64,000 bases of DNA from Gottfriedia acidiceleris (GCF_004138285.1 NZ_SCFN01000005.1:434001-498000); one strand, 5' to 3'. Counted from the first letter of the stretch, positions 35,380 to 47,871 are shown. Made by a program: numbers and translations. The notes: generated by a model from the sequence alone, not told the origin.

Positions 35380-36681
35380 ATGGAAATGAATTTAATGCAA
35401 AAACAATCATTGAAACTTGCAATGACTCAGGAACTACGACAAGCCATTACAATGCTTCAATTTAATGCCCAAGAGCTAACTGATTTTTTATTTGAGCAAT
35501 CATTAGAAAATCCCTTAATTGAGGTCGAAACTCCTTATAACGATTACACTTCTTCAAAAGTCAAACAACAAACTACTTCCAGCGGACAAGGAATGGAGTT
35601 ATATACTCGAAGAACAGAAACATTACAAGAAGAACTTGTTAGTCAGTTAAATGAGTTGAAAATTGATAATGAGGAATATAAAATTATTAAATATTTAATT
35701 TATAACTTAGATAAAAATGGTTTTTTGATGGAATCAGATGAAGAACTTATACACGAATTAAATATTTCTTTCGTTCAGTTACAAATCTGCATTGAAATAC
35801 TTCAACGTTTTGAACCCTCAGGAGTTGGAGCAAGATCCGTTAAAGAGTGCTTATTGATTCAACTAAATGGCCTTGAAGTTGATACAACAATTGCAAAACA
35901 GGTCATTAAAGATTATTTTGATCTATTTGTTAATAAAAACTGGAAAGAAATTGCTAAGAAACTTAAGATTAGCTTACCTGATTTACAAAGGGAAATTGAC
36001 TTAATTTTAACCCTTCAGCCAAGACCAGGTTTAAATTATTTCCAAGACCAAGTAAATTATGTAGCTCCTGATTTAACAGTCGAAAAAATAGGCGGGGAAT
36101 TTGTTGTACTGATTAATGATAAAATTATGCCGCGTTTAAAGGTACTTAATGAATACTCTTCAATTTTAAATGGTCAACATGAGAAGGAAGTTTCAGTTTA
36201 TTTAAAGGATAAAAATACTCAAGTTAACTGGTTAATGAAGAGTTTGGAAGAACGAAAATCAACGATGTTAGCAGTAATGAATTGTATTCTTCGTAAGCAA
36301 ATTGGTTTTTTTGAAAAAGGTCCTGCAAATTTAAAAACCCTTACTTTAAAAGAGATAGCGGAAGAACTTTCATTACATGAATCGACAATAAGTCGTACTT
36401 GTAAAAATAAATATGTACAGACACCGTTTGGTTTATTTGAAATGAAGAAATTTTTCCATCAAGGTGTAAGTGTAGATGGTGAGGAGCTTGCGTCAACGAG
36501 TGTTCAGGTATTCATCAAGCAGCTAGTAGATGGAGAAAACAAAGAAAAACCATTTTCGGATCAGAAGCTAGTTGAATTATTAGCTGAAAAACATGGAGTG
36601 GAAATCTCTAGAAGAACAGTAGCTAAATATAGGGATATACTTAGAATTCCTGGTTCATCAAAACGAAAGCGCTTTAGTTAA
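35380..36681 (+). CDS. rpoN: RNA polymerase sigma-54 factor (SigL)
   Basis: A 433-residue protein. Region I is glutamine- and leucine-rich (MQKQSLKLAMTQELRQAITMLQFNAQELTDFL), which interacts with the AAA+ activator. The core-binding region follows, then a helix-turn-helix (LTLKEIAEELSLHESTISRTCKNKYVQTPFGLFEMKKFF) and the RpoN box SRRTVAKYR at 410-418. A complete sigma-54 regulon (factor, activator, two target promoters) is thus in one 11-kb stretch. B. subtilis calls this gene sigL. Confidence 0.97.
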   Translation: MEMNLMQKQSLKLAMTQELRQAITMLQFNAQELTDFLFEQSLENPLIEVETPYNDYTSSKVKQQTTSSGQGMELYTRRTETLQEELVSQLNELKIDNEEYKIIKYLIYNLDKNGFLMESDEELIHELNISFVQLQICIEILQRFEPSGVGARSVKECLLIQLNGLEVDTTIAKQVIKDYFDLFVNKNWKEIAKKLKISLPDLQREIDLILTLQPRPGLNYFQDQVNYVAPDLTVEKIGGEFVVLINDKIMPRLKVLNEYSSILNGQHEKEVSVYLKDKNTQVNWLMKSLEERKSTMLAVMNCILRKQIGFFEKGPANLKTLTLKEIAEELSLHESTISRTCKNKYVQTPFGLFEMKKFFHQGVSVDGEELASTSVQVFIKQLVDGENKEKPFSDQKLVELLAEKHGVEISRRTVAKYRDILRIPGSSKRKRFS

Positions 36682-36694
36682 AAAGGAGAATTGG

Positions 36695-36934
36695 ATGTCG
36701 GTTAAGTTAACTTTATTTACAAAAGAAAATTGTGGATTATGCGAAGAAGCAAAAGATGCAATTCGTTTGGTTCAATCGGAATATGAAATCGAAGTAAATG
36801 AAATTGATATTTATTCTGATGACGCATTATTAGAGGAATATCAACTAATGATCCCTGTTATTCAAATTGATGGGGAAACCGTTGCGTACGGAAAAATTCA
36901 TAAGATTGACATATTAAATGCCATAAATGGGTAG
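36695..36934 (+). CDS. Glutaredoxin-like/thioredoxin-fold protein (DUF836 type)
   Basis: A 79-residue protein with the redox motif C13-G-L-C16 (KENCGLCEEAKDAI) and the cis-proline region MIPVIQIDGE, typical of the thioredoxin-fold DUF836 family. It starts 13 bp after rpoN with AAAGGAG. Reductant and target are unknown. Confidence 0.85.
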   Translation: MSVKLTLFTKENCGLCEEAKDAIRLVQSEYEIEVNEIDIYSDDALLEEYQLMIPVIQIDGETVAYGKIHKIDILNAING

Positions 36935-36956
36935 TTATCAGTTGAAAGAAATGAAT

Positions 36957-36990
36957 GACCCTGTTACAATGTAAATGTAGCAGGGTTATT
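36957..36990 (+). terminator. Hairpin after the glutaredoxin-like gene
   Basis: ACCCTGTTACA pairs with TGTAGCAGGGT (one G-U). The following TTATTTCA is a weak T tract. Confidence 0.6.
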
Positions 36991-37029
36991 TCACTTCTGG
37001 AGGAGTAAATCTTGTTCGAAAAAACAACG

Positions 37030-37098
37030 TTGAAAAACGCTGTAATTTTTTTAAAACAAGTGGGACATAATATGTCATAGTGGGACACATTTAGACCC
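37030..37098 (+). promoter_or_regulatory. cggR promoter and CggR operator
   Basis: TTGAAA (37030-37035) and TAAAAC (37052-37057) form a likely promoter. Just downstream is a 20-bp-period repeat, GGGACATAATATGTC at 37062-37076 and GGGACACATTTAGACCC at 37082-37098, matching the tandem GGGAC-N6-TGTCCC plan of CggR operators. Fructose-1,6-bisphosphate relieves CggR binding in B. subtilis. Confidence 0.8.
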
Positions 37099-37129
37099 GA
37101 GTGAATACTCTGTGAAAGAGGAGATGAAA

Positions 37130-38158
37130 ATGAACCATATTTTAAAGCTACAACAAAAATTATTACCTGATCTAATACCTGTTATCCAAAAGAGATTTCA
37201 AATCCTACAATATATACGAATTATGCAGCCGATCGGTCGAAGGAATTTGTCTGCTAGCGTAGGATTAACAGAAAGAGTACTTAGATCAGAAGTTGCTTTA
37301 TTAAAAGAGCAAAGGCTGATTAATGTCGCATCTTCTGGCATGACATTAACGGATGAAGGACTAAGCTTACTTCTAGATCTAGAAGAACCAATGCGTGAAC
37401 TATTCGGTTTGAAAAATATCGAAGACTTGCTTAAGGATATGTTTAATCTGAAGGAAGTAATCGTTGTTTCAGGCGATAGTGACGATCTGGACTGGGTAAA
37501 AAAGGAGATGGGTCGAGCGGCTGTTGGCTGTATAAACCAAAGGCTAGAAACAAATAATATTGTTGCTGTTACTGGTGGTTCCACTTTAGCTGCCGTGGCT
37601 GAAATGATGAATGATGACTCTAAAGATCTAAATACCTTATTTGTACCAGCACGAGGCGGTTTAGGTGAAGAAGTAAGAAATCAAGCAAATACGATTTGTG
37701 CAAAAATGGCTGAAATGGCAAAAGGTAATTATCGATTACTTCACTTGCCAGATGAACTTAGTGAAGAAGCCTATCTAACTATGATGGAAGAACCAAGAGT
37801 AAAAGAGGTTCTAAATTTAATTCGATCTTCTTCAATTGTCGTACACGGCATTGGAGATGCATTTACGATGGCAAAACGAAGACAATCTTCATCAGAACAG
37901 TTAGAAATCTTAACTGAATCTGAAGCTGTAGGAGAGGCATTTGGATATTACTTTAATGAAAATGGTGAAGTTGTTTACAGAGTAAGAACAATCGGTTTAC
38001 AACTGAATGAATTGGAGAATATACCTTATGTACTGGGAGTAGCTGGAGGATCTTCTAAAGCAAAAGCAATGGCTTCTTTCTTAAAGAAAGGTCATGTAAA
38101 CATCCTCGTCACAGACGAAGGAGCAGCAAAAGAGTTAATTAAAGGATGTACCCTTTAA
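37130..38158 (+). CDS. cggR: Central glycolytic genes regulator CggR (SorC family)
   Basis: A 342-residue repressor: N-terminal winged helix (IGRRNLSASVGLTERVLRSEVALLKEQRLI) and a C-terminal sugar-binding domain (VAVTGGSTLAAVAEMM, LFVPARGGLGEEVRNQANTICAKMAE, GVAGGSSKAKAM) that binds fructose-1,6-bisphosphate. ATG at 37130 follows AGAGGAG; upstream in-frame codons overlap that site. It controls the hexacistronic glycolytic operon that follows. Confidence 0.97.
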   Translation: MNHILKLQQKLLPDLIPVIQKRFQILQYIRIMQPIGRRNLSASVGLTERVLRSEVALLKEQRLINVASSGMTLTDEGLSLLLDLEEPMRELFGLKNIEDLLKDMFNLKEVIVVSGDSDDLDWVKKEMGRAAVGCINQRLETNNIVAVTGGSTLAAVAEMMNDDSKDLNTLFVPARGGLGEEVRNQANTICAKMAEMAKGNYRLLHLPDELSEEAYLTMMEEPRVKEVLNLIRSSSIVVHGIGDAFTMAKRRQSSSEQLEILTESEAVGEAFGYYFNENGEVVYRVRTIGLQLNELENIPYVLGVAGGSSKAKAMASFLKKGHVNILVTDEGAAKELIKGCTL

Positions 38159-38163
38159 AATAA

Positions 38164-39207
<1,044 letters not shown>

Positions 39208-39226
39208 TTTTAATAAAAATTAATAT

Positions 39227-39259
39227 GAGGGCGAGGGGAATTTCCTCCCCTCTTTTGTT
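39227..39259 (+). terminator. Hairpin after gapA (partial terminator)
   Basis: GAGGG-C-GAGG pairs with CCTC-CCCTC around GGAATTT, followed by TTTTGTTT. It probably allows partial read-through to pgk. In 39260-39450 I see a possible -10 (TAAAAT, 39340s) for a separate pgk promoter but no convincing -35. Confidence 0.7.
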
Positions 39260-39450
39260 TGATAAAAATCCTCTTTTGTCACTAATCCAACACAATATTA
39301 AAAAATACTCTAGAAATAAATTCCAATTGATGTACATAATCTGTTAAAATTGCGGTGACAATATCACAGAATAGATACGACTTTGCATGAGACGGATCGA
39401 CCAGTGGAATTGAACATGGATGAATAAAAACAGTACTGGAGGCACCTACT

Positions 39451-40632
39451 ATGAACAAAAAGTCATTACATGACATTGATGTAAAAGGGAAACGCGTATT
39501 TTGCCGTGTAGATTTTAACGTACCAATGGCAAATGGTGAAGTAACAGATGATACTCGTATTCGTGCTGCTCTTCCTACGATTCAGTATTTAATAGAAAAC
39601 GGAGCAAAAGTTATTTTAGCATCTCACTTAGGACGTCCAAAAGGACAAGTAAATGAAGACATGCGTTTAAATCCTGTTGCTACACGTTTAAGTGAAAAAT
39701 TAGGTAAAAACGTTATTAAAGCTGATGAAGCATACGGACCTAAAGTTCAAGAAGAAATTAGCAAAATGAACGAAGGCGATGTTTTATTATTAGAAAACGT
39801 TCGTTTCTACCCAGGCGAAGAGAAAAATGATGAAGCTCTAGCAAAAGAATTTGCTTCTTTAGCTGATGTATATGTAAATGATGCTTTTGGCGCTGCTCAC
39901 CGTGCACATGCTACAACAGCTGGTATTGCTAAACATATCCCAGCTGTTGCAGGTTTCTTAATGGAAAAAGAAATTAATGTTTTAGGTAAAGCACTTTCTA
40001 ATCCAGAGCGCCCATTTACAGCTATTATCGGTGGAGCGAAAGTTCGAGATAAAATTGGCGTAATTGAAAACTTATTAGAAAAAGTAGATAACTTAATTAT
40101 TGGTGGCGGACTAGCTTATACTTTCTTAAAAGCTAAAGGCTATGAAATTGGTAAATCTCTTTTAGAAGAAGATAAAATTGATTTAGCAAATGAATTTATG
40201 CAAAAAGCAGAAGCTAAAGGTGTTAAATTCTATATGCCAATTGATGCAATTGTTGCTGACAAATTCGGTGAAGATGCTAATACTAGGGAAGTTGATATTG
40301 ATAGCATTCCTGCAGATTGGGAAGCTCTTGATATTGGACCAAAAACAACTGCTCTTTATGCAGATGTCATTAAAAGCTCTAAATTAGTCATTTGGAATGG
40401 ACCTATGGGTGTATTTGAAATCGATAAATTTGCACAGGGAACTAAAGGTGTAGCACAAGCATTAGCAGATTCTGATGCATACTCAATTATCGGTGGTGGA
40501 GATTCAGCTGCTGCTGCTGAAAAATTCGGCCTAGCAGATAAAATGAGCCATATTTCTACTGGTGGCGGTGCTTCATTAGAATTTATGGAAGGTAAAGAAC
40601 TACCTGGAGTTGCATTATTAAACGATAAATAA
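39451..40632 (+). CDS. pgk: Phosphoglycerate kinase
   Basis: A 393-residue enzyme with the N-terminal signature [39 protein letters not shown], and the C-terminal nucleotide-site [13 protein letters not shown]. Makes ATP from 1,3-bisphosphoglycerate. TGGAGGCACC precedes the ATG. Heads the pgk-tpiA-gpmI-eno cluster. Confidence 0.98.
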   Translation: MNKKSLHDIDVKGKRVFCRVDFNVPMANGEVTDDTRIRAALPTIQYLIENGAKVILASHLGRPKGQVNEDMRLNPVATRLSEKLGKNVIKADEAYGPKVQEEISKMNEGDVLLLENVRFYPGEEKNDEALAKEFASLADVYVNDAFGAAHRAHATTAGIAKHIPAVAGFLMEKEINVLGKALSNPERPFTAIIGGAKVRDKIGVIENLLEKVDNLIIGGGLAYTFLKAKGYEIGKSLLEEDKIDLANEFMQKAEAKGVKFYMPIDAIVADKFGEDANTREVDIDSIPADWEALDIGPKTTALYADVIKSSKLVIWNGPMGVFEIDKFAQGTKGVAQALADSDAYSIIGGGDSAAAAEKFGLADKMSHISTGGGASLEFMEGKELPGVALLNDK

Positions 40633-40711
40633 GTCTTATAGCTTTACAATATTTAGTAATTGAAATAGAGTAAGATTTTATGTCTTACCAATTGTTAGGA
40701 AGGTGTTTCTC

Positions 40712-41467
40712 ATGCGTAAACCAATTATCGCAGGTAACTGGAAAATGAATAAGACGCTTAACGAAGCGATGACATTCGTTGAGGAAGTAAAAAATAGCAT
40801 TCCATCATCTGATAAAGTAGATTCAGCAGTTTGTGCTCCTGCATTATTTATTGCACCTATGTTATACGGCGTAAAAGGAACTGAATTAAAAATTGGTTCT
40901 CAAAATGTAAGTAATCAAGATAGTGGAGCTTATACTGGAGAAATTAGTCCAGTAGCACTTAAAGATTTAGGTGTAACTTATGCTATTATCGGACATTCAG
41001 AACGTCGTGAATATTATGGCGAAACAGATGAGTTTATTAATAGTAAAACAAAAAAAGCTTTCGAACATGGTCTTACACCAATTCTTTGCTGTGGCGAAAC
41101 GCTTGAAGAACGTGAAGGCGGTAAATTTGAGGAAGTTATTCGTACTCAATTAACAGCTGATCTTGCAGGTCTTACTGATGAGCAAGTAAAGAATTTAGTA
41201 ATTGCATATGAACCGATTTGGGCAATTGGAACAGGGAAATCTGCTACAGAAAAGGATGCACAAGATTCATGTAAATTTGTTCGTGATGTTGTAACAAGTC
41301 TTTACGATGAAACTGTTGCAGAATCTGTACGTGTACAATATGGCGGCAGTGTAAAACCTGAAAACATTAAAGAATATATGGCTCAACCTGATATTGACGG
41401 TGCGTTAGTAGGTGGAGCAAGTTTAGAACCAGCTTCTTTCCTTGCATTATTGGAGGCTGTTAAGTAA
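40712..41467 (+). CDS. tpiA: Triosephosphate isomerase
   Basis: A 251-residue TIM barrel: NWKMNK with Lys11, His95 in IIGHSERR and Glu167 in [15 protein letters not shown] at 40712 follows TTAGGAAGGTG; an upstream in-frame GTG overlaps that site. Overlaps gpmI by one base. Confidence 0.98.
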   Translation: MRKPIIAGNWKMNKTLNEAMTFVEEVKNSIPSSDKVDSAVCAPALFIAPMLYGVKGTELKIGSQNVSNQDSGAYTGEISPVALKDLGVTYAIIGHSERREYYGETDEFINSKTKKAFEHGLTPILCCGETLEEREGGKFEEVIRTQLTADLAGLTDEQVKNLVIAYEPIWAIGTGKSATEKDAQDSCKFVRDVVTSLYDETVAESVRVQYGGSVKPENIKEYMAQPDIDGALVGGASLEPASFLALLEAVK

Positions 41468-42999
41468 TGAGTAAACAACCAGTAGCGTTAATTATCCTAG
41501 ATGGATTTGGTTTGCGCGATGAAACATTTGGAAATGCTGTTGCACAAGCGAAGAAACCAAATTATGATAGATATTGGAATAAATATCCTCACGCACAATT
41601 AACTGCTAGCGGTGAAGCAGTAGGTCTACCTGAAGGACAAATGGGTAATTCTGAAGTTGGTCATTTGAATATCGGAGCTGGGCGAATTGTTTATCAAAGC
41701 TTAACGCGTGTAAATAAGGCAATTCGTGAAGGCGAATTCGAAAAAAATGATACATTCATCGATGCAATTAAAAGTGCAAAAGAAAAAGATAAAGCATTAC
41801 ATATTTTCGGTCTACTGTCTGATGGCGGTATTCACAGCCATATTAATCACATGTTTGCTTTATTAAAATTAGCTGCCGAAGAAGGTATGAAAAAGGTATA
41901 TGTACATGCTTTCCTTGATGGACGAGATGTTGGTCCAACTACAGCTAAAAAATATATCGATCAAACAGAAGCAAAGTTTAAAGAATATGGTGTCGGAGAA
42001 TTTGCAACAATTTCTGGCCGTTATTATTCCATGGACCGTGACAAACGTTGGGATCGTGTAGAAAAATGCTATTGTGCAATGGTATATGGAGAAGGGCCAA
42101 CTTATACAAGTCCGTACGAATTAATTGAAGATTCGTATGCGAACGGTATCCATGATGAATTCGTTTTACCTTCTGTAATGGTAAAAGAAGATGGAACTCC
42201 AGTTGCAACAATAAGTGATGAAGATTCAATCATCTTCTACAACTTCCGACCTGACCGTGCAATTCAAATTTCAAATGTATTTACAAACGATGATTTCCGT
42301 GACTTTGATCGTGGAAGTAAGTTCCCGAAAAATGTTCATTTCGTTTGCTTAACTCATTTTAGTGAAACAGTTCAAGGTTATGTTGCATTTAAACCAACAA
42401 ACTTAGATAACACTTTAGGTGAAGTTCTGTCTCAAAATAACTTAAAACAATTACGAATTGCTGAAACGGAAAAGTATCCACACGTTACATTTTTCTTTAG
42501 TGGAGGCCGTGAAGCAGAGTTCCCAGGTGAAGAACGTATTTTAATTAACTCGCCAAAAGTTGCGACTTACGATTTGAAACCGGAAATGAGTGCTTATGAA
42601 GTAAAAGATGCATTACTTAAAGAGATTGCTGCAGACAAGCATGATGTAATCATCTTAAACTTTGCAAATCCAGATATGGTAGGACATTCAGGAAAACTTG
42701 AGCCGACAATTAAAGCAATTGAAGCAGTTGATGAATGTTTAGGAGAAGTAGTTGATGCAATTCTTGCTAAGGGCGGAAAAGCAATCATTACTGCTGACCA
42801 TGGAAATGCTGATGAGGAAATTACACCTGAAGGTGAACCTATGACTGCTCACACGACTAACCCTGTACCAGTTATTCTTACTGAAGAAGGTATTACGTTA
42901 CGTGAAGATGGTATTTTAGGTGATTTAGCTCCAACTGTTCTTGCTTTATTAAAAGTAGAACAACCAAAAGAAATGACTGGTAAATCGCTTATTAAATAA
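41467..42999 (+). CDS. gpmI: 2,3-bisphosphoglycerate-independent phosphoglycerate mutase
   Basis: A 510-residue metalloenzyme of the alkaline phosphatase superfamily. Asp12 in LDGFGLRDE and the phosphoserine Ser62 in [14 protein letters not shown] are present, as are the metal ligands in ADHGNADE near the C terminus. The start overlaps the tpiA stop (TAATG). Named pgm in B. subtilis; Mn-dependent in spore formers. Confidence 0.98.
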   Translation: MSKQPVALIILDGFGLRDETFGNAVAQAKKPNYDRYWNKYPHAQLTASGEAVGLPEGQMGNSEVGHLNIGAGRIVYQSLTRVNKAIREGEFEKNDTFIDAIKSAKEKDKALHIFGLLSDGGIHSHINHMFALLKLAAEEGMKKVYVHAFLDGRDVGPTTAKKYIDQTEAKFKEYGVGEFATISGRYYSMDRDKRWDRVEKCYCAMVYGEGPTYTSPYELIEDSYANGIHDEFVLPSVMVKEDGTPVATISDEDSIIFYNFRPDRAIQISNVFTNDDFRDFDRGSKFPKNVHFVCLTHFSETVQGYVAFKPTNLDNTLGEVLSQNNLKQLRIAETEKYPHVTFFFSGGREAEFPGEERILINSPKVATYDLKPEMSAYEVKDALLKEIAADKHDVIILNFANPDMVGHSGKLEPTIKAIEAVDECLGEVVDAILAKGGKAIITADHGNADEEITPEGEPMTAHTTNPVPVILTEEGITLREDGILGDLAPTVLALLKVEQPKEMTGKSLIK

Positions 43000-43038
43000 G
43001 TGAACAGTTAATATAAAAGTTATTAATTATGCGTATAA

Positions 43039-44358
<1,320 letters not shown>

Positions 44359-44411
44359 TTTAATCAAAACTAAGTGCATTAACAAAAAAACATAATCCAT
44401 TATAGACACGT

Positions 44412-44446
44412 TAAAAGAGAAGGATCGTCACCTTCTCTTTTTTTAT
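44412..44446 (+). terminator. Intrinsic terminator of the glycolytic operon
   Basis: AGAGAAGG and CCTTCTCT enclose a 7-base loop, followed by TTTTTTT. Confidence 0.93.
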
Positions 44447-44538
44447 TTGAATTTAGCAAATTCCTTTGAGGTTTTGCAGTTCCTGTCCTTTAAATTGGAC
44501 TAATAATTCAGAAAAAAGTATAAACTAAATAAGGGATT

Positions 44539-44598
44539 GATTATTAAAGAATTTTAATGCTAAAATAAGAATATATGTTCTTGGGAACGTTAGTTCTT
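44539..44598 (+). promoter_or_regulatory. Promoter and double palindrome before the MFS gene
   Basis: TTGATT (44539-44544) and TAAAAT (44563-44568) with 18-bp spacing. Just downstream two palindromes overlap: GTTCTTGGGAAC at 44579-44590 and GAACGTTAGTTC at 44587-44598. Their position beyond the -10 suits a repressor site; GAAC-N4-GTTC also resembles a LexA box. Confidence 0.5.
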
Positions 44599-44654
44599 GT
44601 GTAATGATAGTTATACTGAAATCAGAGTAAATTAAAAATAAGAGAGGGGAACAA

Positions 44655-45905
44655 ATGTCTACAACTACTTCAACAGCTTCAAATCCTTCAATGGCTTCTT
44701 TGTTAAAAAATCCTTTTATCCAAACAATTCTTACAGCAGGTTTGTTTATTCAAATTGGAATTTGGGTTCGGAATTTTGCAATATTATTATTTGTTGTGGA
44801 AAAGACAAATGGTGATGCTACGGCCGTATCACTTATTTCAGTTGCTGAATTTGCGCCGATTTTTATTTTTTCTTTTATCGGTGGAACTTTTGCCGATCGT
44901 TGGAAGCCAAAGCGTACAATGATTTGGTGCGATCTTTTAAGTGCAGTATCTATATTTGTAATACTGCTTGCTCTATTATATGGAACTTGGAAGTTTATAT
45001 TTTTTGCTACACTTGTTTCAGCAATCTTGTCCCAGTTTTCTCAGCCTTCCAATATGAAATTATTTAAAGTTCATGTACCAGGAGAGCAAATGCAAGCAGG
45101 TATGTCTATATTTCAAACGATGATGGCAGTGTTTATGATTTTAGGTCCAGTATTAGGTACATTCGTATTCCAACAAGCTGGAATGCATGTTTCGATGGGA
45201 ATTGTAGGTATTGCTTTTCTTATGTCAGCTTTAGTATTAACAAGGTTACCTAAAGATCAAGAAGAAGAAAAGGCAGAACATACAACATCATTATGGGAAG
45301 AGATGAAGTTAGGATTCCGATACGTTTGGTCTCGAAAAATTCTTGTTTATTTAGGTGGAGTATTTGCAGCAGCAGGATTAGGTATAGGCCTTATTCATCC
45401 TCTAGCTATTTTTTTAGTAACTGAACGACTAGGATTAGATAAGGAATATTTACAATGGATATTCGCTGCAAATGGAGCCGCTATGATTATTGGTGGTGGC
45501 CTAATCATGGTAATTTCTAATAAGTTAGCTCCGCATGTTTTATTATTAATCGGTATGGCGGTCAATGCGATTGGAATATTTGTAATTGGTTGGTCTGAGA
45601 TGTTCTGGCTAACGCTTGTTGCTGAATTCTTTATCGGACTATTTATGCCTGCATTGCATATAGGTATTAATACTATTATTCTAAAAAATACTGATGAAAA
45701 GTTTGTAGGTAGGGTAAACGGTATATTAACCCCATTATTTATGGGGGCTATGGTCATTACGATGAGCTTGGCAGGAGTTTTAAAGGAGCAATTTTCATTG
45801 TTCTCTATTTATCAATTTTCCGCTTTATTGTTTATCATTGGAATACTTATTATGGTACCAATGTTTAAGATTATGAAAAATGTAGTAGTCGAAGCAAAGT
45901 CATAA
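44655..45905 (+). CDS. MFS transporter, probable drug/macrolide-type exporter
   Basis: A 416-residue protein with about 12 transmembrane helices. GGTFADRWKPKRTMIWCDLLSA is the MFS loop 2-3 motif. Overall layout resembles the MefA/enterobactin-exporter-like group. Stands alone between terminators, with GAGGGGAAC before the ATG. Substrate not identifiable by sequence reading; an overlapping pair of palindromes in its leader suggests repression. Confidence 0.85.
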   Translation: MSTTTSTASNPSMASLLKNPFIQTILTAGLFIQIGIWVRNFAILLFVVEKTNGDATAVSLISVAEFAPIFIFSFIGGTFADRWKPKRTMIWCDLLSAVSIFVILLALLYGTWKFIFFATLVSAILSQFSQPSNMKLFKVHVPGEQMQAGMSIFQTMMAVFMILGPVLGTFVFQQAGMHVSMGIVGIAFLMSALVLTRLPKDQEEEKAEHTTSLWEEMKLGFRYVWSRKILVYLGGVFAAAGLGIGLIHPLAIFLVTERLGLDKEYLQWIFAANGAAMIIGGGLIMVISNKLAPHVLLLIGMAVNAIGIFVIGWSEMFWLTLVAEFFIGLFMPALHIGINTIILKNTDEKFVGRVNGILTPLFMGAMVITMSLAGVLKEQFSLFSIYQFSALLFIIGILIMVPMFKIMKNVVVEAKS

Positions 45906-45925
45906 AAATTTAATAGTAAAATGTT

Positions 45926-45958
45926 ACCTGGTTATTTTTAATAATCAGGTTTTTTATT
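45926..45958 (+). terminator. Intrinsic terminator after the MFS gene
   Basis: ACCTGGTTATT and AATAATCAGGT (one G-U) around TTT, followed by TTTTTATTT. Confidence 0.85.
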
Positions 45959-46007
45959 TGTTGTCATTTAACTGATATAGATTTATTTTTAAGGATTTAA
46001 AAATTTC

Positions 46008-46040
46008 TAAAAAGAGAAGGTTGTTGACCTTCTCTTTAAA
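46008..46040 (-). terminator. Intrinsic terminator of the TPR regulator gene
   Basis: On the minus strand AGAGAAGG-TCAACAA-CCTTCTCT is followed by TTTTTAG. The stem sequence is the same as in the eno terminator. Confidence 0.85.
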
Positions 46041-46066
46041 ACTGTTTATCGTCTTTTAGTAAATTA

Positions 46067-47308
46067 CTATCTTATGAGGATTTTAGAAATTTTGGCGACT
46101 TTCTCATGATGTTCCTTTTCTACATAATAATCATATAATTCTTTAGCATATTTGTTTATAAAAAAGGTATGCTCATTTAGCTGGAAAAAGGGTAAGGCAT
46201 CTTTTTCTATGAAGTTATAATACTGTTCAAGATTATTCTCTATACGGAAGATCAGAAGCTTGTATATTAATTGATAAAAGTGATTTTTCAACTTTTTTGA
46301 TAGTAGAATCCCTTCTTGAGCCTTTTTAAGAATCACGTTTTTTCGTTGTAGCTTTCCTTCCAAACTGCTTTCCACACAATTATAGAGGCGATTCATATAT
46401 GTGATAGAAGACTTATTCGACAGACAAAGTGCTTCTTTATAGTACTTATGTGCATTTACATAATCTTTTCTTTTAAAATATTCAAAGCCCAAATTGTTTA
46501 AGAGCACTCCTTTTCGATCATGTGCATTTAGTAATTCGCTATGATAAATTAGATTCTGATAAGATTCCGTCAACTCTTCTAAATCAAAATGCATATCGTT
46601 GCCAATCTGTAAAAGCATCATAGACTCCGTTGCGATTGCCATGATAGAGTTATTCGTTTCTCTGAAGTATCGAAGCGCTTTTTCTGCGCAAGCATAAGCC
46701 ATTATTTTAGAATCGATACAGTGATATGCTAGTGCTAAGTCATAATGATATTCTAGATTGCCATACTCATCCTTACTGATTTTACGCAAGATTTTAATAG
46801 CTCTTTGGTGATTTTCGTTCTTTGAGGTAATGCAATTGCATATATAATAAATGCCCCATACATGATACAGTAAGTTTTTTTCGAAAGGGCTAAGAGTCGG
46901 ATATTCTTTTTGGACATGCTGTAAAATGGTAAATGTTTTTTCAAAATCTTCCTTTAGAATAAAGTACCTTGCCTGAAGTAGCTTATATAAGGCAGCATAT
47001 TTGGAAAAAACAATCGTCGGGATTTTTTCCAGTTCGTTATTGGTTTCCTCTATTTCTTTCATCTTTCTCATAATAATCGCCTTATGCCAACGATGAAGGT
47101 GATTTTCCATATTCTCAAGGCGGCCGATTTCCTCTTGTATATCTATTTGCAAGCGTTCTGATAGTAATTCGATAATCTCCGAAGAACAGGCAGTTTGACC
47201 TCGCTCAATTTTACTAACGTAAGAGAGAGTGCAAATGCCTTTTCCTAATTGATCCTGCGTAAGTCCGGCTTTTTGCCGATAAAATTTGATGATTTCTCCC
47301 TCTAACAT
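46067..47308 (-). CDS. HTH-TPR transcriptional regulator of the RNPP type (NprR/PlcR-like)
   Basis: A 413-residue protein. Residues about 5-60 form an XRE-type helix-turn-helix (IIKFYRQKAGLTQDQLGKGICTLSYVSKIERGQ), followed by a long all-helical region with TPR-like repeats, e.g. HDRKGVLLNNLGFEYFKRKDYVNAHKYYKEALCL near 260-295. This is the layout of PlcR and NprR, quorum sensors that bind secreted peptides in the TPR domain. It lies 563 bp downstream of, and co-oriented with, a thermolysin-type protease gene, the classical NprR target. No obvious signalling-peptide gene follows. Confidence 0.8.
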   Translation of the reverse strand: MLEGEIIKFYRQKAGLTQDQLGKGICTLSYVSKIERGQTACSSEIIELLSERLQIDIQEEIGRLENMENHLHRWHKAIIMRKMKEIEETNNELEKIPTIVFSKYAALYKLLQARYFILKEDFEKTFTILQHVQKEYPTLSPFEKNLLYHVWGIYYICNCITSKNENHQRAIKILRKISKDEYGNLEYHYDLALAYHCIDSKIMAYACAEKALRYFRETNNSIMAIATESMMLLQIGNDMHFDLEELTESYQNLIYHSELLNAHDRKGVLLNNLGFEYFKRKDYVNAHKYYKEALCLSNKSSITYMNRLYNCVESSLEGKLQRKNVILKKAQEGILLSKKLKNHFYQLIYKLLIFRIENNLEQYYNFIEKDALPFFQLNEHTFFINKYAKELYDYYVEKEHHEKVAKISKILIR

Positions 47309-47559
47309 TTAACCCGCTCCTTGTGTCCTAAGTAATCTGTGTTACATCTTTTAGAGCGTTTTTTACTAAAAAGATATAACAATTACGTTAAAAGGTAAGT
47401 GAAAAACTTGTTTGTGCTTAATTTGTCTGAATGTATACGAACCAATTATTAAAGATTGTTCGGATCAATCATCAATTACAGGGCTGCTCGTAATTGACGT
47501 TTATCTATTTGTTTTTTTATAAATCATAATCTAATTATTTCGAATTACAATACAAAAAA

Positions 47560-47647
47560 CAATTGGGTTAATCTAGAACGTCTATTAAAGGATTTTCATT
47601 TCAAAGGTCTTTTTTTTTGTTATTTTTTTAATGAAATGACCCAATTG
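47560..47647. repeat. 88-bp imperfect inverted repeat between the protease and its putative regulator
   Basis: Outer arms CAATTGGGT (47560-47568) and ACCCAATTG (47639-47647) and inner arms CATTTC (47597-47602) and GAAATG (47633-47638). The centre is T-rich. The rest of 47309-47819 holds no supported gene. Confidence 0.5.
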
Positions 47648-47819
47648 TATTTTATGAAAATGATCATTCCTGTAACTAAATTGCTAAGTTGAGGTTAAAC
47701 TGTAGAGGGAATTTTGTCATTAGATGAATCGAAAGTAGGATAAAGCTGATTAAAAAAAAGCAAAGGAAACTAAAAAGAGTGATCCTGTAGAAGATAGGAG
47801 AGAACATTTACAAAAATGG

Positions 47820-47853
47820 AAAGCCATGACGAAAAAGAATTCGTTCATGGCTA
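47820..47853 (-). terminator. Intrinsic terminator of the thermolysin-like gene
   Basis: On the minus strand AGCCATGA pairs with TCATGGCT, followed by TTCCATTTTTG. Confidence 0.7.
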
Positions 47854-47871
47854 TAATAAATATTAAACTAT

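Noticed and set aside
47676-47807. Minus-strand 43-codon frame with a hydrophobic N-terminal half in the gap between protease and HTH-TPR regulator, reminiscent in length of an NprX-type peptide precursor
   Set aside because: No ribosome binding site precedes the ATG, it begins just after the protease terminator, and the hydrophobicity follows from T-rich sequence. Kept only as something to test.
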